The notes under the pieces were generated by a model, which saw only the letters and a program-made list of their open reading frames with translations, was not told the DNA's origin and did not search any database. DNA of 64,000 bases from Azoarcus sp. TTM-91 (GTDB lineage: Bacteria; Pseudomonadota; Gammaproteobacteria; Burkholderiales; Rhodocyclaceae). Of this stretch, positions 26,311 to 34,981 are shown in pieces (within the stretch, counting starts at the first letter, position 1; the number at the start of each line of letters is the position of its first letter). The position numbers were made by a program, and so were the translations under genes. The stretch is taken from positions 81,683-145,682 of the forward strand of contig NZ_WUEI01000002.1 of NCBI RefSeq assembly GCF_012911025.1, read 5' to 3'.

Positions 26311-26940
26311 TCAGAACCAGCTTTGCGGGATGATGAGCACGTCGCCCGGCCGCATTTCCACGTTCGCGGTCACGTCGCCACGCTTGATGAGATCCTTGAT
26401 GCGGACGCTGTATTGCTTATTGCCTTCGGCGGTGCGAAGAATGGTAGCCGCATTGCCATCAGCATAAGCGGTCATCCCCCCCACCGCGATCATTACGTCC
26501 AGCAAGGTCATTTTCTGGCTGTACGGCAGAACCTGCGGCTTACCAGCCTCACCCACGACCCGGATCTGCTCGGAATAAGGGCCAACGAACTGGGTCACGA
26601 TCACGGTGACAACCGGCTCCCTGATGTACTTGCCGAGTTCCTTTTCGATGTCCCGAGCCAGCGTACTGGCATCTTTGCCCAAAGCGGGCAAATCCTCTAC
26701 TAATGGGGTAGTGATTTTTCCATCTGGACGTACGGGTACGGACATGGACAATTCAGGATTGCGCCAGACGACCACGTTAACTGCGTCACCAGGCCCGATA
26801 ACGTAGTTGTAATCCGCGCTGGCCGCCGCCGAGGGAGCCGGCGGATATGAGGTGGCACAGCCGGAAACCAAACCGATCATCATGCCAAGGGCCAGCAATC
26901 GACGGCCTCCAGCCAACACAATCGAAGCGCTTTTGCTCAT
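26311..26940 (-). CDS. XrtA-type polysaccharide export lipoprotein (Wza/EpsE-like)
   Basis: 209 residues from the ATG at 26940 (MSKSAS). A lipobox LVSGC near residue 28 ends a short signal peptide, so it is an outer-membrane lipoprotein. It carries a Poly_export domain (YVIGPGDAVNVVVWRNPELS) and one SLBB-type repeat (IRVVGEAGKPQVLPYS), ending in the IIPQSWF motif common to these proteins. An alternative ATG at 26949 would put the GGGG ribosome site too close. It is the first gene of the operon, downstream of a candidate sigma54 promoter. It forms the export channel with the chain-length protein. Confidence 0.92.
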   Translation of the reverse strand: MSKSASIVLAGGRRLLALGMMIGLVSGCATSYPPAPSAAASADYNYVIGPGDAVNVVVWRNPELSMSVPVRPDGKITTPLVEDLPALGKDASTLARDIEKELGKYIREPVVTVIVTQFVGPYSEQIRVVGEAGKPQVLPYSQKMTLLDVMIAVGGMTAYADGNAATILRTAEGNKQYSVRIKDLIKRGDVTANVEMRPGDVLIIPQSWF

Positions 26941-26990
26941 TGTCAACATACCCCTTCACCGGAACGGCGACTATGATACGCCCTGTGGGT

Positions 26991-27007
26991 GGCAAAAATG
27001 CTACCAA
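26991..27007 (-). promoter_or_regulatory. Candidate sigma54 (-24/-12) promoter of the XrtA operon
   Basis: On the - strand, TTGGTAGCATTTTTGCC has GG and GC separated by exactly 10 nt, with the TTTTTGC -12 block, as in sigma54 promoters. The -24 half is imperfect (TGGTAG against TGGCAC). The start codon of the export gene lies about 50 nt downstream. Some exosortase loci are known to be controlled by RpoN with the PrsK/PrsR two-component system; those genes are not in this window. Confidence 0.5.
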
Positions 27008-27057
27008 GATGCACCTGCCGGCCCCAAGGAAAAAACACACACAAGCGGTTACAGCCA

Positions 27058-27105
27058 GATATCTGCTCCGCAATTAGAGTCTGGCGACCCGGGGAGGGAT
27101 ATCTG
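27058..27105 (-). promoter_or_regulatory. Two upstream repeats, possible enhancer-binding sites
   Basis: The octamer GATATCTG occurs at 27058-27065 and again at 27098-27105, exactly 40 bp apart, about four helical turns. The first copy is extended to a perfect palindrome CAGATATCTG at 27056-27065. They lie about 50 and 90 bp upstream of the candidate sigma54 element, the usual place for enhancer-binding activators. Assignment to a regulator is inference. Confidence 0.35.
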
Positions 27106-27172
27106 TCGAAAGGCACAGAATTCCCTAAACGCCGCCCGCCTGCGGGCTCGTCCAAAGAGTGCCTTCGAACCT

Positions 27173-27940
27173 ATGATGATCGAAACAGCTGGCCACGCCA
27201 AGCCGTCTCCAGACGTGGCGCTTTCGCTGCCTCCCCGCCTGGGGGCACAGGTAAAGCAGGGCAGCTTTTCGCTCAATGATGAATTCATTTTCGAGCGTGC
27301 AGATTACCGAATCTGCTTTGCGCAAGGCAGTGAAGTCCTGCGCAACAAACTCGCGTCTCTGGTGGAGCGGATGTATGGCTCCCGAGGACTGCACGTATAT
27401 CACGCGATTCAAGACCTTCACCCCAGCCGCGCAATCCTGGTTGCTTGCCGGGGCGAGCACCTGTTCGGCACGCTCACCCTGGGCCTGGACTCCAAGGCCG
27501 GCTTGCTTGCCGACACGCTTTACCGCCCCCAGATTGATGCAGTCCGCGCCAAGGGAAGGAAGGTCTGCGAAGTAACGCGGCTCGCGATCGACCCCGAGTA
27601 CGGCTCCCACGACGTGATGGCCTCGATTTTCCAACTCGTCTATGTAATGTCCCGACTCATCCACGGGATGACAGATCTTTTTATTGAAGTCCACCCCCGC
27701 CACGCCGGCTTCTATCGCCGGATGCTCGGATACAGAATTGCGGGGCCAGAGAAAATCTGCCCGCGCGTTGGCGCCCCTGCCGTACTGCTGCATTTGCCAC
27801 TCGAGTACGCAGACGCCCAACTTCGCCAATTCGCCGGCAAGCCGATGAGCCGAGAACGCAACCTCTATAAATTCTCCTCGCCACTGCGCGACCTGGCAGC
27901 GCTAACGCTCACCTTGTCGCCGGCGAGCGCCAACTGCTGA
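27173..27940 (+). CDS. PEP-CTERM/exosortase system-associated acyltransferase (N-acyl amino acid synthase-like)
   Basis: 255 residues from the ATG at 27173 (a second ATG follows at once); longer in-frame starts reach into the divergent operon and add unlikely residues. The core has a GNAT-type N-acyl amino acid synthase layout: FIFERADYRICFAQ, then VCEVTRLAIDPEYG near residue 140 and FIEVHPRHAGFYRRMLGY near residue 175. It matches the exosortase-associated acyltransferase family (recalled as TIGR03694). Divergent from the XrtA operon across a shared 232-bp region. It ends 3 nt from the convergent barrel gene with no visible terminator. The acyl donor and acceptor are unknown. Confidence 0.85.
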   Translation: MMIETAGHAKPSPDVALSLPPRLGAQVKQGSFSLNDEFIFERADYRICFAQGSEVLRNKLASLVERMYGSRGLHVYHAIQDLHPSRAILVACRGEHLFGTLTLGLDSKAGLLADTLYRPQIDAVRAKGRKVCEVTRLAIDPEYGSHDVMASIFQLVYVMSRLIHGMTDLFIEVHPRHAGFYRRMLGYRIAGPEKICPRVGAPAVLLHLPLEYADAQLRQFAGKPMSRERNLYKFSSPLRDLAALTLTLSPASANC

Positions 27941-27943
27941 AAC

Positions 27944-29263
27944 TCAGAACCAGCGCCTCAACTCGACGTACAACCGGTCACTATTATCATAGCGGCCGAA
28001 AAGCCCGACCGAACGACCGCCGAACACATCCGCTCCGAACTGAGCACGCCATTCGGGAGCGAATTTCCAGGTCAGCTTTGGCCTCAGCATGTAATCCTCG
28101 CGATTGAAACTCGACACGGCGAGGAATTCAAACTCCAGGTCATCGCCGAAATGCCTCACGACCTGGAATGTCATCCCTTGCTCATCGCGCCCCTCCTTCA
28201 TGCCAAAGTCGCGATCGTAGTATGTACGGCCAAAGTACTGAACATTGAAGCGCCAGATATCCTGGACGGGCAAATCGACGCCCACAACATAATCCAGCGT
28301 ATCCGAGGCCTGCAGACCGTTGGCTACACTTGGATCACTGGTAAGAAAATGGCGCCCACGGGTATGAACCGCCTCTCCCTTTAGAACAAACTCACCAAGA
28401 TCCTTACTCATGGTCGCCCCGAGCTGGCGGATCCGGTCATGGCGAAATTCAAAGCCAGGGACAGCCGAAGTGCGATAGAGAGTCGGAGAGACATCTAGAC
28501 TTTCGTAATAGAAAGCACTCAAATCCCAACCGCCCACCAAATGGGATGCCCGCACCCCCCAATTTCCATTGTCAAAGCCGTTTGACGGCTTGCGCTCTTT
28601 GATATGCGTTCCCGCTGGGATATCGGGATAAGGAAAAAAATCAGCGCCAGGCTTCCCGATCTTGTCGAAACTGGGTACCGGAATCCACAGCAATTCGAAG
28701 TGCGTGTCACCAGCAAAATACTCGGCTCGGGCAGCCCACTGTGGAATACGCAAGGCTTCGAACTCGGGGAGATAAAACTCTCTCAGGTCTCGCGCGGAAA
28801 CCACGTCCGCGAAAAAGAGCCCGACCATTTCGCCCCAAACCACATGTTGGCGCCCCAGCCGGAACTCCCAGTCCCCTGAGCCAAAGTCCAGATAGGCCTC
28901 GCGCAAGGAAAGGCCCGCGCGTTGATCATCCCGGACGGAAGAGGGATAGTGCCCACTCTCAAGATCATAGGCTGCATCGCCTTCCGCACGCCCCGACAAC
29001 TTCCACCTGATTCCCGCAGCCGCGCCACTAGCCCCCAATTCCAGCCTGGCTCGCAGTTTGGACCAATGTTGGGCCTCGCCGACAGTGTAAGCCCCTGAAA
29101 AATCGGCATAGCCACCCAGCTTCAGCCCACCGCCCCCCCCCGCTTCAACCGCCGGTTTGGGACCAACATCAAAGAGCGAATCCAGATCGCCGTCCTCCGC
29201 TGCACGAGCCGTCGCAGCCCCGCTGCAGGCAATCGCCAGCAGCACCCCTCCCCAAAAACGCAT
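27944..29263 (-). CDS. Outer-membrane beta-barrel protein, DUF1302-like
   Basis: 439 residues. Signal peptide MRFWGGVLLAIACSGAATARA ends near residue 21, followed by a Gly-rich GGGGGLKLGG segment and a strand-rich body ending in YVELRRWF, an outer-membrane C-terminal signature. REAYLDFGSGDWEFRLGRQHVVWGE is the most conserved-looking block and resembles DUF1302 proteins. AAGGGG lies about 6 nt before the ATG at 29263; a longer frame to 29329 overlaps the ATPase gene and is rejected. Next to an ABC ATPase and a LolA-like protein, it may be the outer-membrane end of an envelope lipid or polymer transport route; that role is inference. Confidence 0.75.
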   Translation of the reverse strand: MRFWGGVLLAIACSGAATARAAEDGDLDSLFDVGPKPAVEAGGGGGLKLGGYADFSGAYTVGEAQHWSKLRARLELGASGAAAGIRWKLSGRAEGDAAYDLESGHYPSSVRDDQRAGLSLREAYLDFGSGDWEFRLGRQHVVWGEMVGLFFADVVSARDLREFYLPEFEALRIPQWAARAEYFAGDTHFELLWIPVPSFDKIGKPGADFFPYPDIPAGTHIKERKPSNGFDNGNWGVRASHLVGGWDLSAFYYESLDVSPTLYRTSAVPGFEFRHDRIRQLGATMSKDLGEFVLKGEAVHTRGRHFLTSDPSVANGLQASDTLDYVVGVDLPVQDIWRFNVQYFGRTYYDRDFGMKEGRDEQGMTFQVVRHFGDDLEFEFLAVSSFNREDYMLRPKLTWKFAPEWRAQFGADVFGGRSVGLFGRYDNSDRLYVELRRWF

Positions 29264-29274
29264 CGATGACCCCT

Positions 29275-30024
29275 TTAGACTTCCGGATCCTCTTCGCCTG
29301 TGGCGCGGCGATCCTGGACGAACACCCACTTGCGCTCGGACCTCATGCCCAAGGCGGTAATCTGGCCGTCAGCGATACGCACCAGACGGTCCGCCATGTT
29401 CATCACCTTGCGATCATGAGTAGAAAAGACAAATGTGGTGCCGGCTTGGCGGTTGATCTCACGCATCAAGCGCAGGATGCTCTCGCCGGTCTTGCTGTCG
29501 AGGTTAGCGGTGGGCTCATCGGCCAGCACCATTTTTGAATGCGTCACCAGGGCACGCGCTATTGCAACTCGCTGCCGCTGACCGCCGGAGAGCTGATTCG
29601 GGCGATGGTCGGCATACTTGCTCAGCCCCACCATACCCAGATAGTGCGCCACCCGCTCCTTGCGCTCCGCCCTACTGAGTTCCGGCAATTGCAGCAGCGG
29701 ATACTCCACGTTCTCCTCGGCAGACAATACCGGGAGGAGATTGAAGGTCTGGAAGATGAAACCCAGCGTCCGCGCCCTGAGATCGGCAAGCTGATCCGGC
29801 GTCTGCCCGGATACATCCCGGCCATCCACGACGACCCGCCCCTCGCTGGGGGTATCGATACAACCTATGATGTTGAGGAGGGTAGACTTGCCGCTACCGG
29901 ATGGGCCTGCAATCGCCAGGAATACCCCGGGCTCGACAGCCAGCGAGACATCGCTGAGCGCCTGAACCTCCTGGTCTCCAAGCCTGTAGCGCTTGCTCAC
30001 GCCTTCTACGCGTACGATCGCCAT
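29275..30024 (-). CDS. ABC transporter ATP-binding protein (LolD/MacB type)
   Basis: 249 residues with every ABC motif: Walker A GPSGSGKST near residue 38, Q-loop FQTFNLLPVLSA, signature LSGGQRQRVAIARAL near residue 140, Walker B KMVLADEPTANLDS and the switch histidine FSTHDRKV. The NIIGCIDTPSEG and LDSKTGESIL blocks are those of the LolD/MacB/FtsE-like group, which works with FtsX-type permeases. No permease is encoded next to it: downstream is the barrel gene and upstream, divergent, a LolA-like gene. It therefore needs a partner encoded elsewhere. ATG 30024 chosen; upstream frame lacks a plausible start. Confidence 0.9.
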   Translation of the reverse strand: MAIVRVEGVSKRYRLGDQEVQALSDVSLAVEPGVFLAIAGPSGSGKSTLLNIIGCIDTPSEGRVVVDGRDVSGQTPDQLADLRARTLGFIFQTFNLLPVLSAEENVEYPLLQLPELSRAERKERVAHYLGMVGLSKYADHRPNQLSGGQRQRVAIARALVTHSKMVLADEPTANLDSKTGESILRLMREINRQAGTTFVFSTHDRKVMNMADRLVRIADGQITALGMRSERKWVFVQDRRATGEEDPEV

Positions 30025-30068
30025 GTAGCAAGCCATCGATGAATGAGAACGCCATAAGGATAGCACCC

Positions 30069-30854
30069 ATGCCCCGCATCGAACGATCCCGGCTACGCCT
30101 GCTTGCCTCGCTCACAATGGGAGTAGCCGCTCCGGCATTCGCCTGGGCCGCCGAGACAGAAACCCCAGCGGAAAAGAAAGACGACGCTGCCAACCAGTTG
30201 GTGGCGCGCGCAGATGAAATCCGTTTTCCGCGTGAGAGCTTTCAGACTGAAATCACCATCACCAACTTCAGCGGCGAGCAGGAGGGCGAAACACGGAAAT
30301 TCCGCGTTTTGTCCCGTGGCAATGAAAACACCATCGTCCTCACGCTGGAGCCCGCTTCAGAACGCGGCCAAGCTTTGCTGATGCGCGCACGGGATCTCTG
30401 GGTTTTCCTGCCTAGCGTATCGCAGCCTGTTCGCCTCTCACTTGCTCAGCGACTGACCGGACAGGTTGCCAATGGCGACCTCGCAAGAGCCAACTTCGCA
30501 GGCGACTACAACCCGACACTGATTGGCACCGAAACACTGGACGGGCAAACCGCCCAAGTTCTTGAACTTACCGCAGTGGATCGCAGCGTGACCTACTCCA
30601 AGGTGAAATACTGGATACGCGAGCAGGACGGCCGCCCGATAAAGGCCGAGTTTTACGCACTATCCGGGCGGCTGCTCAAAACCTGCTACTACGAGAACTT
30701 CAAGGAAATGGCTGGGCGCGTACGCCCCACGCGCCTCGTCATGGAGGACGCCTTGAAGAAGGGAGAGAAGTCCGTCCTCAGCTACGAGAACATGGCGCTA
30801 CGTGATTTACCGGAGCGGGTATTCACTCGCGAATACCTGAAACGACTGGAGTAG
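30069..30854 (+). CDS. Outer membrane lipoprotein-sorting (LolA-like) protein
   Basis: 261 residues with a signal peptide ending at AFAWAAE near residue 31. The body resembles the LolA-like/outer membrane lipoprotein-sorting family (PF17131-type): ITNFSGEQEGETRKFRVLSR, LMRARDLWVFLPSVSQPVRL and AQRLTGQVANGDLARANFAGD. AAGGA lies 8 nt before the ATG at 30069, whereas an upstream ATG at 30039 has no site. It is periplasmic and divergent from the ABC ATPase, with which it probably functions together with the neighbouring barrel in carrying a hydrophobic cargo across the envelope. Cargo unknown. Confidence 0.82.
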   Translation: MPRIERSRLRLLASLTMGVAAPAFAWAAETETPAEKKDDAANQLVARADEIRFPRESFQTEITITNFSGEQEGETRKFRVLSRGNENTIVLTLEPASERGQALLMRARDLWVFLPSVSQPVRLSLAQRLTGQVANGDLARANFAGDYNPTLIGTETLDGQTAQVLELTAVDRSVTYSKVKYWIREQDGRPIKAEFYALSGRLLKTCYYENFKEMAGRVRPTRLVMEDALKKGEKSVLSYENMALRDLPERVFTREYLKRLE

Positions 30855-30891
30855 TAAAACATAAGCGGGAAACTACTCAGATCACTCTCCA

Positions 30892-30925
30892 GAAAAACAA
30901 AACGGGCGCCGAAGCGCCCGTTTTT
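30892..30925. terminator. Bidirectional intrinsic terminator
   Basis: Stem CGGGCGC / GCGCCCG at 30903-30920 with a CGAA loop, flanked by an A-run on the left and a T-run on the right. It can end both the LolA-like gene (+) and the convergent porin gene (-). Confidence 0.9.
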
Positions 30926-30949
30926 CATCCAAGCTCGTACTAGACGAGA

Positions 30950-32053
30950 TTAGAAGGAGTGACGGACACCCACGTTGAAGCCGCGCTCGTAGGCACCAGA
31001 CGCGATGTTGGCACCGGTCGCATCACCGATGCTGGCAGCAACGCCAGCAGTCTCAGCCGCATTGTTGTTGTTGATGTCGGCGTAGGCGGTGTAGATCGCG
31101 GTACGCTTGGACAGCGCGTGCTCGTAGCCGATACCCCACTGGCTGGACTTGCCATCGCTGGAGCCGTCGATCTCGGCCTTGCGACGACCGTAGGAAGCCT
31201 GGATCTTGCCGGCGGCACCGACCGGAACAGCAGCCGTCAGGGCCCATTGCTTAAACTTCACGTCGGAGTTGGCGGCAACGGCCTGCACGTCGCGCACACC
31301 GTAGATCGCGCCCAGCTTCACGACGCCAAAGTCATAGGTACCAGCCAAGTCCCACACCTTGATCGCATCGGTACCAGCAGCATTGCCACTGGCAGAGTTG
31401 AGGTGGATCTGGTGCAGGTTCAGACCGACATAGACCGGGCCGTTCTTGTAGGACGGGGAGAACGCCCAAGCGCGGCCGTCTTCGCTGGTGGCGAGCCCAT
31501 AGCCATTCCCACGGGTTTCATCGCCGGAGAAGTTGTTGGTCCAGCCAGCCACAAAGCTGAAGCCACCCCAGTTCGGGGAGACATAAGCGGCCAAGTTGTC
31601 CAGACGGGCGTCACCCATGTAGATGTTCGCCAAGGAAGCCACGGTCCCCTTGCCAAAGCCGAACGGATCGATATTTTGGACGATCATCAAGTGTTGCGGG
31701 GCGTACTGACGACCCAGCGCGACGGTACCGAAACCGCCGGACAGGGACACGTAGGACTGACGGTTCACGCTACCGACGGTGCCGCCGGCAGTTTCGCTGC
31801 GACCGAAGCCCATCTCGTACACAAAGCCGGCCTTCAGACCATTGCCCAGGTCTTCAGTACCCTTGAAACCGATACGGTTACCGGCGCTCACGCCGCCATC
31901 CAGGGCGCTGCGGGAATCCAGACCGTCGATACGGCTGTCACCGGTCCACTGGTAGCCGTAGTCGACCACACCGTAGATCGTCACGTTGGACTGCGCGAAA
32001 GCCGGCGCGGACATCAGGCCAGCAACAGCCAGCGCGATCAGTTTCTTCTGCAT
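30950..32053 (-). CDS. Gram-negative porin
   Basis: 367 residues. Signal peptide MQKKLIALAVAGLMSAPAFA then SNVTIYGVVDYGYQW, the classic start of betaproteobacterial trimeric porins, and a C-terminal phenylalanine (GVRHSF). The middle has the usual SYVSLSGGFGTVALGRQYAP constriction-proximal block. A 16-strand barrel with pores for small solutes is expected. GAGGAG lies about 6 nt before the ATG. It ends at the bidirectional terminator. Substrate preference cannot be told. Confidence 0.92.
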   Translation of the reverse strand: MQKKLIALAVAGLMSAPAFAQSNVTIYGVVDYGYQWTGDSRIDGLDSRSALDGGVSAGNRIGFKGTEDLGNGLKAGFVYEMGFGRSETAGGTVGSVNRQSYVSLSGGFGTVALGRQYAPQHLMIVQNIDPFGFGKGTVASLANIYMGDARLDNLAAYVSPNWGGFSFVAGWTNNFSGDETRGNGYGLATSEDGRAWAFSPSYKNGPVYVGLNLHQIHLNSASGNAAGTDAIKVWDLAGTYDFGVVKLGAIYGVRDVQAVAANSDVKFKQWALTAAVPVGAAGKIQASYGRRKAEIDGSSDGKSSQWGIGYEHALSKRTAIYTAYADINNNNAAETAGVAASIGDATGANIASGAYERGFNVGVRHSF

Positions 32054-32197
32054 TTGCTTCTCCTCTAATTGAAGTTGAGACCGCTGGGCAGGGCCCGGGC
32101 CCGACTTACCTCTCTAACGAGGGGTTGCGGCGATTTTGCAAATGGGGAAGGACCGCAGGCAAGCACGATGTGAGGAAACCGACAGTTTGGCGACGAA

Positions 32198-32219
32198 GCT
32201 GTTGCATGTGTGCAACAGC
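32198..32219. repeat. Perfect inverted repeat, possible operator
   Basis: GCTGTTGCA-TGTG-TGCAACAGC, arms of 9 bp with a 4-bp centre, 145 bp upstream of the porin start. No T-run follows, so a terminator is unlikely. No regulator can be named. Confidence 0.5.
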
Positions 32220-32437
32220 CGCCAGCGGCCTTGAACGGAGGGCGATGAGGCACATCCGCGTCAAACCCTTGGCATCAAAGGCAAACTGCCCGGGAGTCAA
32301 AGGGAAGACGGCCTTCCCCCAGCCCGCCTCTCTCCGAAGCAGAAAAGGGATGGCTCTCCCGTCCAGGCAATCGCCGCCCCCATACTCCGGCGGCCGAGTC
32401 GTTCGGCAGCTTCGAGCCGGATCTGGGGGCCACTTTC

Positions 32438-32460
32438 CCCCTTCGACATGCTCAGGGTGC
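32438..32460. repeat. REP-like interspersed sequence
   Basis: CCCCTTCGACATGCTCAGGG resembles the CTTCGACAxGCTCAGG sequence that recurs between genes in many GC-rich proteobacteria. Only one copy is visible here, so its repeat nature rests on general recollection. Confidence 0.3.
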
Positions 32461-32519
32461 CCCGTCTCCAGCCTCCTTGCCGGCTTAAACCCCAGGAGCC
32501 CCTGGAACTCTCCACCCCA

Positions 32520-32546
32520 TTAGCACTCTCAAACCTCGAGTGCTAA
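32520..32546. promoter_or_regulatory. Perfect CIRCE operator (HrcA site)
   Basis: TTAGCACTC, a 9-bp spacer (32529-32537), then GAGTGCTAA: both arms match the CIRCE consensus exactly. HrcA binds this element to repress heat-shock genes. It ends 26 bp before the rpoH start codon, so rpoH itself is predicted to be under HrcA control. Confidence 0.95.
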
Positions 32547-32549
32547 GAT
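32520..32549 (+). promoter_or_regulatory. rpoH: Candidate sigma70 promoter embedded in CIRCE
   Basis: TTAGCA at 32520-32525 (4/6 to the -35 consensus) and TAAGAT at 32544-32549 (4/6 to -10) are 18 bp apart. If used, transcription would start near 32556 and HrcA bound to CIRCE would cover both promoter elements. Confidence 0.35.
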
Positions 32550-32572
32550 TCGGCACACGGAGGTATACACAT

Positions 32573-33424
<852 letters not shown>

Positions 33425-33445
33425 GCCCCTGCCGCCCTGGATGAG

Positions 33446-33476
33446 AAAACGGCAGCGTCATCGCTGCCGTTTTTCT
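33446..33476. terminator. Bidirectional intrinsic terminator
   Basis: Stem AACGGCAGCG / CGCTGCCGTT with TCAT loop (33448-33471), A-run before and T-run after. Ends rpoH (+) and the cytochrome oxidase operon (-). Confidence 0.92.
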
Positions 33477-33478
33477 TT

Positions 33479-34069
33479 TCAGCGCCCTGCGAGCAAGCGC
33501 TTCAGGTCAGCAGCGATGTTTTCCGCCGTTTCGCCATGCTTCACATAGAGGCGCAGCTTGCCTTCCGGATCGAAGACGTAGGTGCCGGCAGAGTGATCCA
33601 CCGTGTAGTGGTTGCCGCTGGTATCCCCGCTCTTGCGGTAGAAGACGCGAAAATCACGCGCCACGGCGGCGGTTTCCTCCAGGCTGCCGTGCAGGCCGAC
33701 GAAGCGCGGGTCGAAGGCGGGGACGTACTGAGCCAGCAACTCCTCGGTGTCGCGCTCCGGGTCCACCGTCACGAACAGCACCTGCACCTTGTCTGCCTCC
33801 GGGCCGAGCTGGCGCATCACCTCGGCCATGGTTGCGAGGTTGGTGGGGCAGACGTCCGGGCATTGGGTGTAGCCGAAGAACAGGGTGACGGCCTTGCCGC
33901 GGAAATCGGCCAGCGTGCGCGCCTTGCCGGTGTGATCCTTGAGCGCGAGTTGCCTGCCGTAGTCGGCGCCGGTGATGTCGGTGGAATGGAAACCGGGAGC
34001 GGAGGGGGTGCAGCCGGCGAGGGTGGCGGCCAGCGAAACCGCTGCCGCCAGGATCAGGGGTCGAAGCAT
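33479..34069 (-). CDS. SCO1/SenC family copper chaperone for cytochrome oxidase
   Basis: 196 residues. A lipobox (LAGC, Cys20) anchors it to the membrane facing the periplasm. The thioredoxin-like domain carries the copper-binding CPDVC at residues 70-74 and the conserved histidine in VDHSAGTYVFDPEG near residue 160. SCO proteins deliver copper to the CuA site of subunit II (ctaC, upstream in this operon). It is the last gene of the operon and lies 12 nt after ctaB. Confidence 0.94.
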   Translation of the reverse strand: MLRPLILAAAVSLAATLAGCTPSAPGFHSTDITGADYGRQLALKDHTGKARTLADFRGKAVTLFFGYTQCPDVCPTNLATMAEVMRQLGPEADKVQVLFVTVDPERDTEELLAQYVPAFDPRFVGLHGSLEETAAVARDFRVFYRKSGDTSGNHYTVDHSAGTYVFDPEGKLRLYVKHGETAENIAADLKRLLAGR

Positions 34070-34081
34070 CAGGAAGGTATC

Positions 34082-34981
34082 TCAGGGGCTCAGGTAGTGG
34101 TCTGCCAGCAGGGCGGCAAACAGCAATGATAGGTAGACGATGGAAAAGCGGAAAGTTCGGCGGGCGAGGGCGTCACTGTAATCCCGGTGAAGACGCCAGG
34201 CATAACCGATGAAACGCAGGCCCAACAACACCGCAATGGCGAGATACAGCGCGCCGCTCATGCGGGTGGCGAAGGGCAGCAAGGTGACCGCGAACAGCAC
34301 CAGGGTGTAGAGCAATACCGACAGCCGGGTGAATTCCGCGCCGTGGGTCACTGGCAGCATCGGCAGGCCGGCGCGGGCGTAGTCGGCGGTGCGGTACAAG
34401 GCCAGCGCCCAGAAGTGCGGTGGCGTCCAGGCGAAGATGATGAGGAAGAGCAGCAGTGCATCCGCGCTCACCTCGCCGCTCACTGCCGCCCAGCCCAGCA
34501 CCGGCGGCATTGCGCCGGCCGCGCCACCGATGACGATGTTCTGCGGCGTGCGCGGCTTGAGGAACACGGTATAGACCACCGCGTAGCCGAGAAAGGTCGC
34601 CAGCGTCAGCCACATTGTCAGCGCGTTGACCGCGCCGCCCAGCAGCCACAGGCCGGCGCCGCCGAGCAGGACGGCGAAGACCAGCACTTCCGCACTACCC
34701 AGATCCCCCCGCGGCAGCGGCCGTCCGCGGGTGCGTGCCATGCGGGCATCGAGTTGCTGCTCTATCAGGCAGTTGACCGCCGCCGCCGCGCCAGCAACGC
34801 AGGCGATGCCCAGCGTGGCGCAGAACACCAGCGCGGGCGCCGGCAGGCCGTCGGGCACCGCCAGGAACATGCCGATTACCGCGCAGAACACGATCAAGGC
34901 ATTCACCCGCGGTTTAGTCAGCGCAACGAAGGACTGCAGGCGGCGCAGGCCATCGCCGGCGTTCAGCGTGATCGTCTTCAT
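34082..34981 (-). CDS. ctaB: Protoheme IX farnesyltransferase (heme O synthase)
   Basis: 299 residues, start ATG 34981 overlapping the ctaA stop (ATGA). UbiA-type prenyltransferase: the first metal-pyrophosphate motif is [20 protein letters not shown] near residue 65, and [14 protein letters not shown] near residue 180 is specific to heme O synthases. About eight to nine membrane helices. It converts heme b to heme O, which CtaA then turns into heme A for the aa3-type oxidase. Confidence 0.96.
   Translation of the reverse strand: MKTITLNAGDGLRRLQSFVALTKPRVNALIVFCAVIGMFLAVPDGLPAPALVFCATLGIACVAGAAAAVNCLIEQQLDARMARTRGRPLPRGDLGSAEVLVFAVLLGGAGLWLLGGAVNALTMWLTLATFLGYAVVYTVFLKPRTPQNIVIGGAAGAMPPVLGWAAVSGEVSADALLLFLIIFAWTPPHFWALALYRTADYARAGLPMLPVTHGAEFTRLSVLLYTLVLFAVTLLPFATRMSGALYLAIAVLLGLRFIGYAWRLHRDYSDALARRTFRFSIVYLSLLFAALLADHYLSP

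Larger units (their letters stand above)
32054..32572. other. 519-bp divergent region between porin and rpoH
   Basis: No convincing gene. It holds the porin leader, a perfect 9-bp inverted repeat at 32198-32219, a short sequence at 32438-32460 (CCTTCGACATGCTCAGGGTG) resembling repeats scattered in many proteobacterial genomes, and the CIRCE/promoter block before rpoH. Small open frames here have no ribosome site or recognisable product. Confidence 0.7.

Noticed and set aside
27112..27126. A sigma54-like GGCAC -24 before the acyltransferase gene
   Set aside because: The -12 half lacks GC, so it was not annotated as a promoter.
32515..32522. CCCCATTA resembling a sigma32 -10 element before rpoH
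   Set aside because: No matching -35 is found at the correct distance; the nearest candidate, CTTAAA, is 25 bp away.
32125..32523. A 132-codon open frame between porin and rpoH
   Set aside because: No ribosome site or recognisable protein; it overlaps the dyad and CIRCE regulatory elements.
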